NCBI RefSeq assembly: GCF_016862635.1
Contig: NZ_BONI01000087.1
Location: forward strand, 1 to 36,345
DNA from: Catellatospora coxensis
Lineage (GTDB): Bacteria > Actinomycetota > Actinomycetes > Mycobacteriales > Micromonosporaceae
DNA length: 36,345 nucleotides
Reading direction: 5' to 3'
In this document: one piece after another, positions 8,137-20,588 of the stretch
Layout of the letters: every line of letters begins with the position of its first letter
Numbering within the stretch: position 1 is the stretch's first letter
Program-made: the position numbers and the translations under genes
The notes under the pieces: model-generated
The model's database searches: none
Told to the model about the DNA's origin: nothing
Seen by the model: only the letters and a program-made list of their open reading frames with translations

Positions 8137-8442
8137 CTGCGTCCTTTCGGCGAGCGCGTCCGGGCGACGCGCATCGGCGGAAACGGGAAGCGGGCACGGT
8201 GAAACCGTCACCGTGCGTGTGGTACGCGGCAGGCGGTGAGCTGCCACCGAGCGATCGACCGAAGACGATCTAAAACGCTTTCGGTCTATTCAGACAGAGG
8301 GTCTGATCGATGTCAACGGCATGCATACAGGCAAATTCGGCCATGCCGTATCACCTGCGCCCGCAACGCTTTCGGAATGTGCCGAAATCATTTCGGCGAC
8401 CGTCGATGTCCCCGGCAAGCCATGCGGACACGGAGAGTGACG
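8137..8442 (-). other. 306-nt intergenic region with several palindromes
   Basis: No gene is seen. It holds the leader of the metalloprotease (ribosome site AAAGGA), a 6+6 inverted repeat TCAGAC-N5-GTCTGA at 8290-8306, a direct repeat AACGCTTTCGG at 8274-8284 and 8365-8375, and the perfect palindrome described separately at 8381-8397. The region is less GC-rich than its neighbours, as expected for a regulated promoter. Confidence 0.6.
8381..8397. promoter_or_regulatory. Perfect 17-bp palindrome, candidate operator
   Basis: GCCGAAATCATTTCGGC is an 8+1+8 perfect inverted repeat. It overlaps a second inverted pair (TTCGG 8371-8375 with CCGAA 8382-8386). It lies between the end of the TetR gene and the metalloprotease promoter region, so it could be an operator for the protease or the stem of a weak terminator for tetR. 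Confidence 0.4.
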
Positions 8443-9099
8443 TCACCGCACCGAATCGCCGCTGAAGCGCCGTCCGCGCTCGCGCATGGCGTCCACCACC
8501 CGGTCCACGCCGGGGCTCGGCGGCGCGGGCGTACGGCCGGGGGCGCGCAACCCGTCGAGGGTGTACGCGAGCTGCCGCCGCCACGCGTCCGGCGCCGCCT
8601 CGGCGGTGCGCTCGATCAGCCCGGCGTTCGCCATCAGGATCAGCACCACGTCCTCGTGCCGGAAGTCCGCGCGCAGCTCGCCGGCCGCCTGCGCGCGCTC
8701 GATGAGCCGCTGCAGCCCCTGGTATGCGCGGTCGTGCAGCGCGTCGAGCCCCGGCACGCCGGACACGGCGGCGGTGAGCAGGTCGGACGTCGCCCGGCAC
8801 CGCGACTGCACCCCGCACAGGTAGACCAGGTGGTCGTGGAAGGCCGTCCAGGCGTCCGGCTGGTACGCGGCGTGTTCGGCGGTCAGGACGATCTCGTCGA
8901 GCGTCTCGGCGTACACGGCGGAGATCAGGTCCCGGCGGGTGGGGAAGTGCCGGTAGAGCGTGGCGTTGCCCAGCGCCGCCCGGCGCGCGATCTCATCGAG
9001 CGGGGCGTCCAGCCCGCGCTCGCTGAACGCGGCCAGCGCCGCCTCGATCAGCCGGCGGCGGTTGCGCTCGGCGTCGGCGCGGGGGGCGTGGGTGGCCAT
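8443..9099 (-). CDS. TetR/AcrR family regulator
   Basis: 218 aa. The N-terminal DNA-binding domain (residues about 10-60, with LDEIARRAALGNATLYRHFP as the helix-turn-helix) is typical TetR; the rest is a helical ligand-binding and dimerisation domain. ATG 9099 is preferred over the ATG at 9111 and longer forms because TATGCT (9112-9107 on the minus strand) lies exactly 7 nt upstream, the spacing of a leaderless promoter. It is divergent from a QorB-like reductase, and both promoters carry the same GGGGA-N4-TCCCC sequence, so it very likely represses itself and the reductase. The inducer may be a quinone or other electrophile handled by the reductase, which is inferred from context. Confidence 0.9.
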   Translation of the reverse strand: MATHAPRADAERNRRRLIEAALAAFSERGLDAPLDEIARRAALGNATLYRHFPTRRDLISAVYAETLDEIVLTAEHAAYQPDAWTAFHDHLVYLCGVQSRCRATSDLLTAAVSGVPGLDALHDRAYQGLQRLIERAQAAGELRADFRHEDVVLILMANAGLIERTAEAAPDAWRRQLAYTLDGLRAPGRTPAPPSPGVDRVVDAMRERGRRFSGDSVR

Positions 9100-9119
9100 G
9101 CCGTCCAGCATAGCGAAAT

Positions 9120-9133
9120 GGGGATCGGTCCCC
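9120..9133. promoter_or_regulatory. TetR operator candidate, site 1
   Basis: GGGGATCGGTCCCC, a 5+4+5 inverted repeat. It lies between the -10 (TATGCT) and the expected -35 position of the tetR promoter. The same arms recur at 9159-9172. Confidence 0.65.
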
Positions 9134-9158
9134 GCTTGTGCTACGGTCGGAGGCAACC

Positions 9159-9172
9159 GGGGAGCTGTCCCC
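9159..9172. promoter_or_regulatory. TetR operator candidate, site 2
   Basis: GGGGAGCTGTCCCC, identical to site 1 in both arms with a different 4-nt centre. Starts are 39 bp apart. It is 67 nt upstream of the reductase ATG, a suitable place to control that gene. Confidence 0.65.
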
Positions 9173-9239
9173 GTTTTGTGAAGACCCTTCGCGGCCTGGG
9201 TGACTGTGCCCGGCGCCGCCATGCCGTGTGGGAGAGAAC

Positions 9240-10094
<855 letters not shown>

Positions 10095-10106
10095 CCGGGA
10101 ACGAGG

Positions 10107-10142
10107 AACGCCTCCGGCGGTGTTGTGCTCGCCGGAGGCGTT
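10107..10142 (+). terminator. Intrinsic terminator of the quinone reductase gene
   Basis: A perfect 13-bp stem (10107-10119 with 10130-10142) with a 10-nt loop, followed by TTCTTCC counted from within the arm end. It starts 12 nt after the stop codon. Confidence 0.8.
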
Positions 10143-10174
10143 CTTCCGCATCGTGGGACGGCGTTCAAGATCGT

Positions 10175-10237
10175 CGGACTTGCCTGGCAGGTGGGCGAAT
10201 TGCCGATCAAGATACGCCCAGGTGCCTGGCAAGTCGG
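10175..10237 (-). repeat. Repeat family C, copy 1
   Basis: A 63-nt element with imperfect 15-nt terminal inverted repeats (10175-10189 with 10223-10237, two mismatches) and an inner TGGGCG/CGCCCA pair. Its reverse complement aligns without gaps to 24456-24518, with 47 of 63 positions equal by hand count. The best-kept interior is GTATCTTGA and TTCGCCCA. It lies between the reductase terminator and the metH leader. Confidence 0.75.
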
Positions 10238-10335
10238 ATGATCGAGGGCGAACGGCCGTCCGCGTCCCGCAGACCGGGACGCGGGCGGTGCCGTGATCGC
10301 GGGCGCGGAGCGCGGACGGTAAACTTCGTGTTCAG

Positions 10336-10420
10336 GTCGAGAGGCGCTGCAACGGGCACAGCCCGCCACGCTCGGCTGGATCCACCGTTGCAAGGGCGCC
10401 TCCGAGAGTTCTTTCGGAGG
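10336..10420 (+). promoter_or_regulatory. S-adenosylhomocysteine (SAH) riboswitch with Shine-Dalgarno hairpin
   Basis: The leader of metH matches the SAH aptamer as I know it: CGAG (10338-10341), GGCGCTGC (10343-10350), a hairpin CGGGC/GCCCG (10353-10357 with 10361-10365), then CCACGCTCGG (10366-10375) closing P1, and GCAAGGGCGCCTC (10390-10402) whose GCGCCTC pairs with GAGGCGC at 10341-10347. Directly after it CCTCCGA (10399-10405) can pair with TCGGAGG (10414-10420), which is the ribosome site. Bases 10399-10402 belong to both pairings, so aptamer folding and ribosome-site masking exclude each other. SAH riboswitches are known to turn on SAH-recycling genes when bound, which fits this layout. 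Confidence 0.85.
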
Positions 10421-10428
10421 TGTTCGCG

Positions 10429-14043
<3,615 letters not shown>

Positions 14044-14200
14044 CCGTAAGGACCCGGCACGCCAGGAAGATAATTAGGCACATATGTCGATCGCGCCATC
14101 GGTTGTGCGGCCGACATTGCCGACTGGGCAGCCATTCTGATCGCCGACACGCCGCCGCCATACTCCTTACAGGACAGCCCGACGGCGGTGGGGGCGAGTC

Positions 14201-14887
14201 ATGGCGGACAGGCGGCAGGCAGTGGGAAAGCGGGCGGCGCTGGCCGCCCTCCTCACGACGGTGGCGCTCGTGCTGGGCGGGTGCGGCGCGCCGGAGTTCG
14301 ACTACGTCAAGAACGCCGACGACGGCGTTTACTTCAAGGTCCCGCACGGCTGGCAGCGCATCGAGCATGAGGCGATGGACTGGATGCTGTCCGGCGAGGA
14401 CCCCGACTCGGTGGCCGCGGCGGCGCGGCGGGAGCGGATCTGGTCGGTCGGCTACGACGCGTCGATCGTCCCGCAGCCGCTGCACCTGTTCCTCGGCACC
14501 GGCGACGAGCCATTCGTGTACGCGATGGTGCGCCGGCTGTCCGAGAACGAGATCAACGCGGTTTCCCTGAACGGGGCCCGTGACCTGCTGCTCCCGGTCA
14601 CCGACTCGGCCCGCGCGGACAACGCGCAGAACCCGGTGTTCCAGGGCTTCGAGCTGGTCTCCGACGAGATCCTGCCGGCCGACGGCTCGGTCCGCGGGGT
14701 GCGCTCGGTCTTCAACTACAGCCCCGGCGGCGGCTCGCTGCAGACGTTCGACCAGACCGTCTACGTCGACGACGCCGGGCGGCGGCTGTACCAGTTCATC
14801 GTGCGCTGCTCGGCCTCGTGCTACCGCGCGCGGGCGGCGGAACTCGACGTGCTGGTGCAGTCCTTCACGGTGAGGAGCGTGGCATGA
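14201..14887 (+). CDS. Lipoprotein of unknown function coupled to the FtsH-like protease
   Basis: 228 aa. The N-terminus is a bacterial lipoprotein signal: basic residues, a hydrophobic core (ALAALLTTVALVL) and the lipobox LGGC (Cys28), so the mature protein is tethered outside the membrane. The remainder (YFKVPHGWQRIEH ... LYQFIVRCSASCYRARAAEL) is a mixed alpha/beta domain with a Cys pair near the end; it loosely resembles PsbP/Mog1-like or LpqN-like actinobacterial lipoproteins but I do not recognise it firmly. Its stop overlaps the ATG of the AAA+ protease by 4 nt (ATGA), implying coupled translation and perhaps a joint role at the membrane. ATG 14201 follows GGTGGGGG at reasonable distance. 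Confidence 0.8.
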   Translation: MADRRQAVGKRAALAALLTTVALVLGGCGAPEFDYVKNADDGVYFKVPHGWQRIEHEAMDWMLSGEDPDSVAAAARRERIWSVGYDASIVPQPLHLFLGTGDEPFVYAMVRRLSENEINAVSLNGARDLLLPVTDSARADNAQNPVFQGFELVSDEILPADGSVRGVRSVFNYSPGGGSLQTFDQTVYVDDAGRRLYQFIVRCSASCYRARAAELDVLVQSFTVRSVA

Positions 14888-17325
14888 GCGAGCGAGCCAT
14901 GAGCGACGTGTCTGCCGAGCCGGTCGAGGGCCTGCGCCCGCCGGGCGAGCCCGCGCGGGTCGAGGAGCGGCGCAAGCGCAAGAAGCTGCCGTTCTGGGAC
15001 CGGATCAAGTTCCTGTTCCTGTTCGCCGTCGCCTGGCTGGTGCTGGTGTGGGCGGAGATGGCCGATTTCCCGGGCGGCATGCCGTTCATCGAGGCGACGC
15101 GCATCCACCTGGTGGAATCGCGCTGGCTGCTGATCCTGGCCGGGGTCGAGCTGCTGCGCCAGGTGCACTTCCTGGTCAGCGAGCACTGGGCCGGATACCA
15201 CCGGTTCTGGAGCCACCGGGTGTTCGGCGGCTTCGAGCGGCTGTCCCGGCGGCGGCTGTCCGACTGGACCAGGTTCCGGCTGGCCCGGATCCTCAAGTGG
15301 GTGTTCTGGATCGTGGTGTTCGCCTTCGTGGCGGGCGCGGTGCTGGACACCTCGCCGGTGCTGGCCCTGTTCCAGGCCCCGGCGATCCTGTGGGCGCTGA
15401 TGCCGTTCGTGCTGCAGATGGTGTTCCTGCTGTTCGTCGTCGTCATGCAGTTCGTGGCCATCTTCTGGTTCCTGTCCCGGGGCGGCGTCGAGGTGTACTA
15501 CCCCGACGACATCAAGACCCGGTTCACCGACGTGTGGGGCCAGGACCACGTGCTGGCCCGGGTGCGGGAGAACATCGTCTTCCTGGAGCAGCCCGACGCG
15601 ATCGAGGCCAAGGGCGGCTACGTGCCGTCCGGCCTGCTGCTGTGGGGCCCGCCGGGCACCGGCAAGACGCTGATGGCGGAGGCGGTGGCGGGGGAGACCG
15701 GCAAGCCGTACGTATTCGTCGACCCCGGCGCGTTCACCAACATGTTCATGGGCGTCGGCATCCTCAAGGTGAAGTCGCTGTTCCGCAAGCTGCGCAAGCT
15801 GGCGCTGCGGTACGGCGGCGTGATCGTGTTCTTCGACGAGGCCGACTCGCTCGGCAGCCGCGGCCAGCTCGCCCAGGGCGGCCCCGGTTTCCCGCGCGGC
15901 ATGACCCCGGCGTTCGCCACCGGCCCCGGCTGCCACGGCTTCGGCTGGCTGTCCCCGGCGACGCAGTGGCGGCTGGCCAGGCAGTCCGCGGCCGAGCCGG
16001 CTCCCGCGCCGGTGCGGCGCAGCCGGTTCGTGATGGGCGCGGGCATGAACAACGGTGGGGGTATGGGCACCTTGCAGGCCCTGCTCACCGAGCTGTCCGG
16101 GCTGAAGAAGCCGCGCGGCTTCGTCAACCGGTTCGTGCGCCGCGCGCTGGGCATGCGCCCGAAGCCGCCGCCGCGGTACCGCATCCTGGTGATGATGGCG
16201 ACCAACCTGCCGGAGGCGCTCGACGAGGCGCTGCTGCGGCCGGGGCGCATCGACCGTATCTACAAGGTCGGCTACCCGAGCAAGGCCGGCCGGGTCCGCA
16301 CCTACGAGGGCTATCTGGGCAAGGTGCGCCACGAGCTGACCGCCGCCGAGATCGACAAGCTCGCGACGATCACGCCGTACGCCACCGGCGCGACCATCAA
16401 GGACCTGATCAACGAGGCGCTGATCACCGCGATCCGGGACGGGCGCGAGGTCATCGCCTGGCGCGACGTGATGCGGGCCAAGCAGCTCAAGGAACTCGGG
16501 CCGCCCGAGGACGTCGAGTACATCGAGCGGGAACGGCACGCCGTCGCGGTGCACGAGGCCTGCCACGCCGTGATCGCGTACCGGACCCGGCACCACATGG
16601 AGATCGACATCGCCACCATCGAGAAGGGCAGCGACTACCTCGGCATGGTGGCCAGCATCCCGCCCGAGGACCAGTTCACCCGCTGGCGCACCGAGTACGA
16701 GGCCGACATCTGCGTGTCGCTGGCCTCGCTCGCGGGGGAGCGCATGTTCTTCGGCGGGGACAGCTCGTCCGGCGTCTCCGGCGACCTGGAGTCGGCGACG
16801 ACGGTCGCGTCGTTCATGGAGGGCTTCTGGGGCATGGGCGGCACCGTGTCGTCGTACTCCACCGCCAAGCGCCTGGAGGTCGGCGCGCCCGGCGGCGGCC
16901 AGGGCGGCCGGCGCAAGAAGGGCCAGGACACCGAGGCCGAGGTACGCCACGCCCTGGCCGACCGGATCGAGGACATGCTCGGCGACCTGCTCGCCCGCAC
17001 GGCGGAACTGCTCGCACAGCACCGCCGCGACGTGCTCGCCCTGGCCCACGCCCTGGAGACCCACAAGACCCTCACCGGCGACGACGTCGTCGCCGTCCTC
17101 GAAGGACGGTCGGGTCCGGTGGTGGACGGCACCCTGTACCGCTCCGAGGAGTTCCTCGCCGAACTCGACGCGTACCACGAAGCCGCCGCGGCGGCCCACC
17201 TCGGCCACAGCCGCGTGACCATGGCCCTGCCCGCCGCCCCGGTGCCCGCGGTCGCTGTGGCAGAACCGACCGCGCCCGCCGAGGAACCTCCTCCTCCCGA
17301 GCCCCCCACCCAGCCGCAGCCCTGA
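14884..17325 (+). CDS. FtsH-like membrane AAA+ zinc metalloprotease with insertion in the AAA core
   Basis: 813 aa, longer than ordinary FtsH (about 640-700). The N-terminal region holds four or five hydrophobic segments (about 41-57, 80-97, 137-153, 158-198) instead of two. AAA module: Walker A GPPGTGKT 255-262, Walker B VIVFFDEAD 313-321, then about 70 extra Gly/Pro-rich residues (about 326-395), then the second region of homology ATNLPEALDEALLRPGRIDR 439-458 with Arg452/Arg455. The M41 protease module has HEACH 557-561 in place of HEAGH and the third ligand Asp634 in SGVSGDLESAT, so it should be active. The tail is Pro/Glu-rich. It likely unfolds and degrades membrane proteins using ATP. 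The start overlaps the lipoprotein stop. Confidence 0.9.
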   Translation: MSERAMSDVSAEPVEGLRPPGEPARVEERRKRKKLPFWDRIKFLFLFAVAWLVLVWAEMADFPGGMPFIEATRIHLVESRWLLILAGVELLRQVHFLVSEHWAGYHRFWSHRVFGGFERLSRRRLSDWTRFRLARILKWVFWIVVFAFVAGAVLDTSPVLALFQAPAILWALMPFVLQMVFLLFVVVMQFVAIFWFLSRGGVEVYYPDDIKTRFTDVWGQDHVLARVRENIVFLEQPDAIEAKGGYVPSGLLLWGPPGTGKTLMAEAVAGETGKPYVFVDPGAFTNMFMGVGILKVKSLFRKLRKLALRYGGVIVFFDEADSLGSRGQLAQGGPGFPRGMTPAFATGPGCHGFGWLSPATQWRLARQSAAEPAPAPVRRSRFVMGAGMNNGGGMGTLQALLTELSGLKKPRGFVNRFVRRALGMRPKPPPRYRILVMMATNLPEALDEALLRPGRIDRIYKVGYPSKAGRVRTYEGYLGKVRHELTAAEIDKLATITPYATGATIKDLINEALITAIRDGREVIAWRDVMRAKQLKELGPPEDVEYIERERHAVAVHEACHAVIAYRTRHHMEIDIATIEKGSDYLGMVASIPPEDQFTRWRTEYEADICVSLASLAGERMFFGGDSSSGVSGDLESATTVASFMEGFWGMGGTVSSYSTAKRLEVGAPGGGQGGRRKKGQDTEAEVRHALADRIEDMLGDLLARTAELLAQHRRDVLALAHALETHKTLTGDDVVAVLEGRSGPVVDGTLYRSEEFLAELDAYHEAAAAAHLGHSRVTMALPAAPVPAVAVAEPTAPAEEPPPPEPPTQPQP

Positions 17326-17331
17326 CCGCGA

Positions 17332-17381
17332 AAGGAAGGGCACCTTCTACACGGACGTCCGTTATGAAGGTGCCCTTCCTT
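17332..17381. terminator. Repeat family A, copy 2: bidirectional terminator
   Basis: A perfect 16-bp stem (arm AAGGAAGGGCACCTTC, 17332-17347 with 17366-17381), 6 nt after the protease stop and 14 nt before the end of the convergent UvrA-like gene. The 18-nt interior contains ACGGACGTCCGT, itself a palindrome. Each strand reads T-rich CTTCCTT at its 3' side. Confidence 0.85.
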
Positions 17382-17395
17382 CGCCTTTCAGCTGA

Positions 17396-19663
17396 TCAGC
17401 TGAGGTGGGTGCGGAGGTGGGTGGCAGTCAGGGAGTGGGCGTCGGTGAGCAGGTCGTGGGGTGTGCCCGCGAAGACGATCCGGCCGCCGTCGTGGCCCGC
17501 GCCGGGGCCCATGTCGATGATCCAGTCGGCGCGGGAGATGACGTCGAGGTTGTGCTCGATGACGATGACCGTGCTGCCGCCGTCGACGAGGCGGTCGAGC
17601 AGGCCGATCAGGTTGTCGACGTCGTTCATGTGCAGGCCCGTGGTGGGCTCGTCGAGCACGTAGATGCGTGACGAGTTGCCCAGTTCGGTGGCGAGTTTGA
17701 GGCGCTGGCGCTCGCCGCCGGACAGGGTGTCCAGGGACTGGCCCAGGGTGAGGTAGCCCAGGCCGACGTCGACCAGGGCGGTCATCGTCGGCTTGATGGC
17801 CTTCTCGGTGAAGAACGACGCCGCCTCGGTGATCTGCATGCGCAGGACGTCGCTGATGTTCTGGCCGCGCAGGGTGTGCTCCAGGACCTCGGGCAGGAAG
17901 CGCCGGCCGTCGCAGGCCTCGCAGGTGCTCACCACCGGGTCCATGAAGGCCAGGTCGGTGTACAGCAGGCCGATGCCCTGGCACTGCGGGCAGGCGCCCT
18001 TGGAGTTGGCGCTGAACAGGGCCGCGTTGACGCCGTTGGCCTTGGCGAACGCCTTGCGGATCGGGTCGAGCACCCCGGTGTAGGTGGCCGGGGTGGAGCG
18101 CTTCGAGCCGCGGATCGGCCGCTGGTCGATGAAGATCGCGTCCGGGTGGTGCCGGGGCAGGCAGCCCTGGATGAGCGGGCTCTTGCCGGACCCGGCCACA
18201 CCGGTGACCACGGTCAGCACACCCTGCGGGATGGACGCGGTGACGTCCTTGAGGTTGTGCAGCGCCGCGTCCTTGATGACCAGCTTGCCGGTGGCGGTAC
18301 GCACGGTCGGCTTCAGTGCCTGGTGGCGGCTGAGGTGCTCGCCGGTGAGCGTGCCGGAGGCGGCCAGCCCGGCCAGGTCCCCGGCGTAGACGACCTGCCC
18401 GCCGTCGCGGCCGGCGCGCGGGCCCATGTCCACCACGTGGTCGGCGATGGCGATGACCGAGGGCCGGTGCTCGACGACGAGCACGGTGTTGCCCTTGTCG
18501 CGCAGGCGTACCAGCAGCTCGTTGAGGCGGTGCACGTCGTGCGGGTGCAGCCCGACGCTCGGCTCGTCGAACACGTACGTCATGTCGGTGAGGCTGGAGC
18601 CGAGGTGGCGGACCATCTTCACCCGCTGCGACTCGCCGCCGGACAGGGTGGCGCTGGGCCGGTTGAGGCTGAGGTAGCCGAGCCCGATGTGGGTCAGGTT
18701 GTCGAGCCGGGCGGCCAGCGAGTTCAGCATCGGGGCCAGGGTGGGCGCGTCGACGCCGCGGATGAATCCGGCGAGGTCGGCGACCTCCATCGCGGCGCAC
18801 TCGGCGATGTTGCGGCCGTCGATCCGGCAGGCCAGCGCGGCGGCGTTGAGCCGGGCTCCGCCGCAGGCCGGGCAGGCCGAACGGGTGGCGATGCGCTCGA
18901 TCGCGGCCCGGATGTGCGGGGCCGTGGTCTCGGTCTGCTTGGTCAGGTAAAGGCGCTTGAACTTGGGCACCAGGCCCTCGTACGTGGAGTTCATGCTGCC
19001 CGCCGGGGTGGCCAGCTTGACCTTCGCCTCGGGCAGGTACATCAGCCGGTGCCACTCGTCGGCGGTGTAGTCGCGCAGCTTCTTGTCGTTGTCGAAGAAG
19101 CCGGACTGCGTGATGATCGCCCAGAACCAGCTGTCCACGTTGAAGCCGGACAGCAGGATCGCTCCCTCGTTGAGCGATTTGTCGCGCTCGACGATGGCGT
19201 CCTCGTCGATCGCGGCGACGTCGCCGAGGCCCTCGCAGTCCGGGCACATGCCGCCGGGGTCGTTGAACGACAGCACCCCCGGGTTGGCCACCGCGGGCGA
19301 GCCGAGCCGGGCGAAGATCAGCCGGAGCATCGAGTACGCGTCGGTGACCGTGCCGACCGTGGACCGGGAGTTCCCGCCCAGGCGCTTCTGGTCGACGATG
19401 ATCGCGGCGGACAGGTTCTCCAGCGAGTCCACGTCCGGCTGGCCGTAGCCGGGCAGCAGCGACTGCAGGAACGCCGTGTAGGTCTCGTTGATCAGACGCT
19501 GCGACTCGGCGGCGATGGTGTCGAACACCAGCGACGACTTGCCCGAACCGGACACGCCCGTGAAGAGTGTGATCTTACGCTTCGGGATGTCGAGACTGAT
19601 GTCCTTGAGGTTGTTCTCGCGGGCTCCGCGTACCTGGATGAAGCCGTAGTCAGCAGTGGTCAC
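17396..19663 (-). CDS. UvrA-like ABC ATPase (class III, drug-resistance type)
   Basis: 755 aa, well short of the roughly 950 aa of UvrA. Two ABC modules: Walker A GVSGSGKSS 36-44 with LSGGESQR 340-347, and GVAGSGKS 488-495 with LSGGERQR 647-654. UvrA zinc modules are present as CPDC (140-143), CPAC (264-267) and CPQC/CEAC (558-561, 581-584). The length is as expected if the UvrB-binding region is missing, so it cannot simply replace UvrA in repair. Short UvrA-like proteins (for example DrrC) confer resistance to DNA-binding drugs. GTG 19663 has GGAGG 7 nt upstream; the frame is open further but only over the divergent tetR gene. The stop lies in a perfect palindrome, TCAGCTGATCAGCTGA (17388-17403). 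The divergent TetR gene suggests inducible resistance. Confidence 0.88.
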   Translation of the reverse strand: MTTADYGFIQVRGARENNLKDISLDIPKRKITLFTGVSGSGKSSLVFDTIAAESQRLINETYTAFLQSLLPGYGQPDVDSLENLSAAIIVDQKRLGGNSRSTVGTVTDAYSMLRLIFARLGSPAVANPGVLSFNDPGGMCPDCEGLGDVAAIDEDAIVERDKSLNEGAILLSGFNVDSWFWAIITQSGFFDNDKKLRDYTADEWHRLMYLPEAKVKLATPAGSMNSTYEGLVPKFKRLYLTKQTETTAPHIRAAIERIATRSACPACGGARLNAAALACRIDGRNIAECAAMEVADLAGFIRGVDAPTLAPMLNSLAARLDNLTHIGLGYLSLNRPSATLSGGESQRVKMVRHLGSSLTDMTYVFDEPSVGLHPHDVHRLNELLVRLRDKGNTVLVVEHRPSVIAIADHVVDMGPRAGRDGGQVVYAGDLAGLAASGTLTGEHLSRHQALKPTVRTATGKLVIKDAALHNLKDVTASIPQGVLTVVTGVAGSGKSPLIQGCLPRHHPDAIFIDQRPIRGSKRSTPATYTGVLDPIRKAFAKANGVNAALFSANSKGACPQCQGIGLLYTDLAFMDPVVSTCEACDGRRFLPEVLEHTLRGQNISDVLRMQITEAASFFTEKAIKPTMTALVDVGLGYLTLGQSLDTLSGGERQRLKLATELGNSSRIYVLDEPTTGLHMNDVDNLIGLLDRLVDGGSTVIVIEHNLDVISRADWIIDMGPGAGHDGGRIVFAGTPHDLLTDAHSLTATHLRTHLS

Positions 19664-19716
19664 GGGCAGACCTCCGGGATCGGGTCGTGGGGGCGGCTCG
19701 CAAGCGTAGCCTGTAC

Positions 19717-19729
19717 CGTACGACGTACG
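19717..19729. promoter_or_regulatory. Candidate TetR operator between uvrA-like and tetR
   Basis: CGTACGACGTACG is a perfect 6+1+6 inverted repeat in the 96-nt divergent gap. On the minus strand it lies between TTGGCG and TACGCT, a possible -35/-10 pair (19-nt spacing) for the UvrA-like gene, so bound repressor would block that promoter. Confidence 0.55.
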
Positions 19730-19759
19730 CCAACTGATAAGGCGAGGTGGAGTGTTCCC

Positions 19760-20500
19760 GTGAGCGCCAAAAGTGACCCAGGTCGCAGTCTCGCGCTGCT
19801 GTGGGGCTCGCACACCCGGCCCGGCCGGTCGGGCCTGACGGTCCGCGCGATCGTCGACGCCGCGATCGAGCTCGCCGACGCCGAGGGCCTGGAGGCGGCC
19901 ACCATGCGCCGGGTCGCCGACAAGATCGGTTCCGGGACCATGTCGCTCTACACCCACGTGCCCGGCAAGGCCGAACTCAACGACCTCATGGTCGACACGG
20001 TGCTCGGCGAGCTGTACAACGGCGTCGACGACCCGTCCGGGCGCGGCGGCTGGCGGGAGGGCCTGCGCTACGTCGCCGAGCGCAACTGGGACGTCGGCCT
20101 GCGCCACCTGTGGCTGCTCGACGCCACCGGCGGCCGCCCAACCCTGGGCCCGAACGCCGTCCTCAAGTACGAGGCCGAGCTCCGGGTGCTGGACGGCATC
20201 GGCCTGACCGACCTGCAGATGGACTCCGTGCTCACCCTCGTGCTGACCCACGTCGAAGGCGTCGCCCGCAGCCACGCCGGCCTGGTCCGCGCCCAGCGCG
20301 AATCCGGCCTGGACGAGCAGGAGTGGTGGCGCGCCACCGCCCCCGTCCTGGAGCGCGTCATGGCCGGCCACGACTTTCCGGTCGCCGGCCGCGTCGGCGA
20401 GGCCAGCAGCCAGGTCTACCAGGCCTCCGCCGACCCCGCCCACGCCTTCGCCTTCGGCCTCGACGTCATCCTCGACGGCGTCCAGCGCCTCATGAAGTAA
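19760..20500 (+). CDS. TetR family regulator with TetR_C-type ligand domain
   Basis: 246 aa. The DNA-binding domain is at residues about 24-75 (AIELADAEGLEAATMRRVAD, then MSLYTHVPGKAELNDLMVD), the form seen in regulators with a class TetR C-terminal domain (Pfam TetR_C_1), whose members often sense drugs. GTG 19760 has GGTGGAG 7 nt upstream. The gene is divergent from the UvrA-like resistance ATPase across a 96-nt gap containing a perfect palindrome, so it is the likely repressor of that gene and of itself. Its drug ligand cannot be told from sequence. It ends 15 nt before a family A hairpin. Confidence 0.88.
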   Translation: MSAKSDPGRSLALLWGSHTRPGRSGLTVRAIVDAAIELADAEGLEAATMRRVADKIGSGTMSLYTHVPGKAELNDLMVDTVLGELYNGVDDPSGRGGWREGLRYVAERNWDVGLRHLWLLDATGGRPTLGPNAVLKYEAELRVLDGIGLTDLQMDSVLTLVLTHVEGVARSHAGLVRAQRESGLDEQEWWRATAPVLERVMAGHDFPVAGRVGEASSQVYQASADPAHAFAFGLDVILDGVQRLMK

Positions 20501-20514
20501 GCAAGGTCAAGAGC

Positions 20515-20563
20515 AAGGAAGGGCACCTTCCACAACGCATAGCGATGTGAAGGTGCCCTTCCT
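20515..20563. terminator. Repeat family A, copy 3: bidirectional terminator
   Basis: A 15-bp stem with the family A arms (left arm 20515-20530, right arm 20549-20563), 18-nt interior, in the 88-nt gap between the convergent tetR and hypF genes. Interior AACGCATAGCG partly matches copy 1 (AATAGCGTTAAG) in inverted sense. Confidence 0.85.
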
Positions 20564-20588
20564 CACGCTGCGAGGCCGGGAGCGCAGG

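Noticed and set aside
8437-8446. GTGACGTCAC palindrome at the end of the tetR gene
   Set aside because: A 10-bp palindrome overlapping the stop codon; this length is expected by chance in 36 kb of GC-rich DNA.
14821-17343. An 840-codon open frame on the minus strand
   Set aside because: Antisense to the FtsH-like gene, whose motifs are intact; the antisense translation has no recognisable domain.
19664-20443. N-terminal extension of the UvrA-like protein by 260 residues
   Set aside because: It is the antisense of tetR; a GGAGG ribosome site sits just before GTG 19663.
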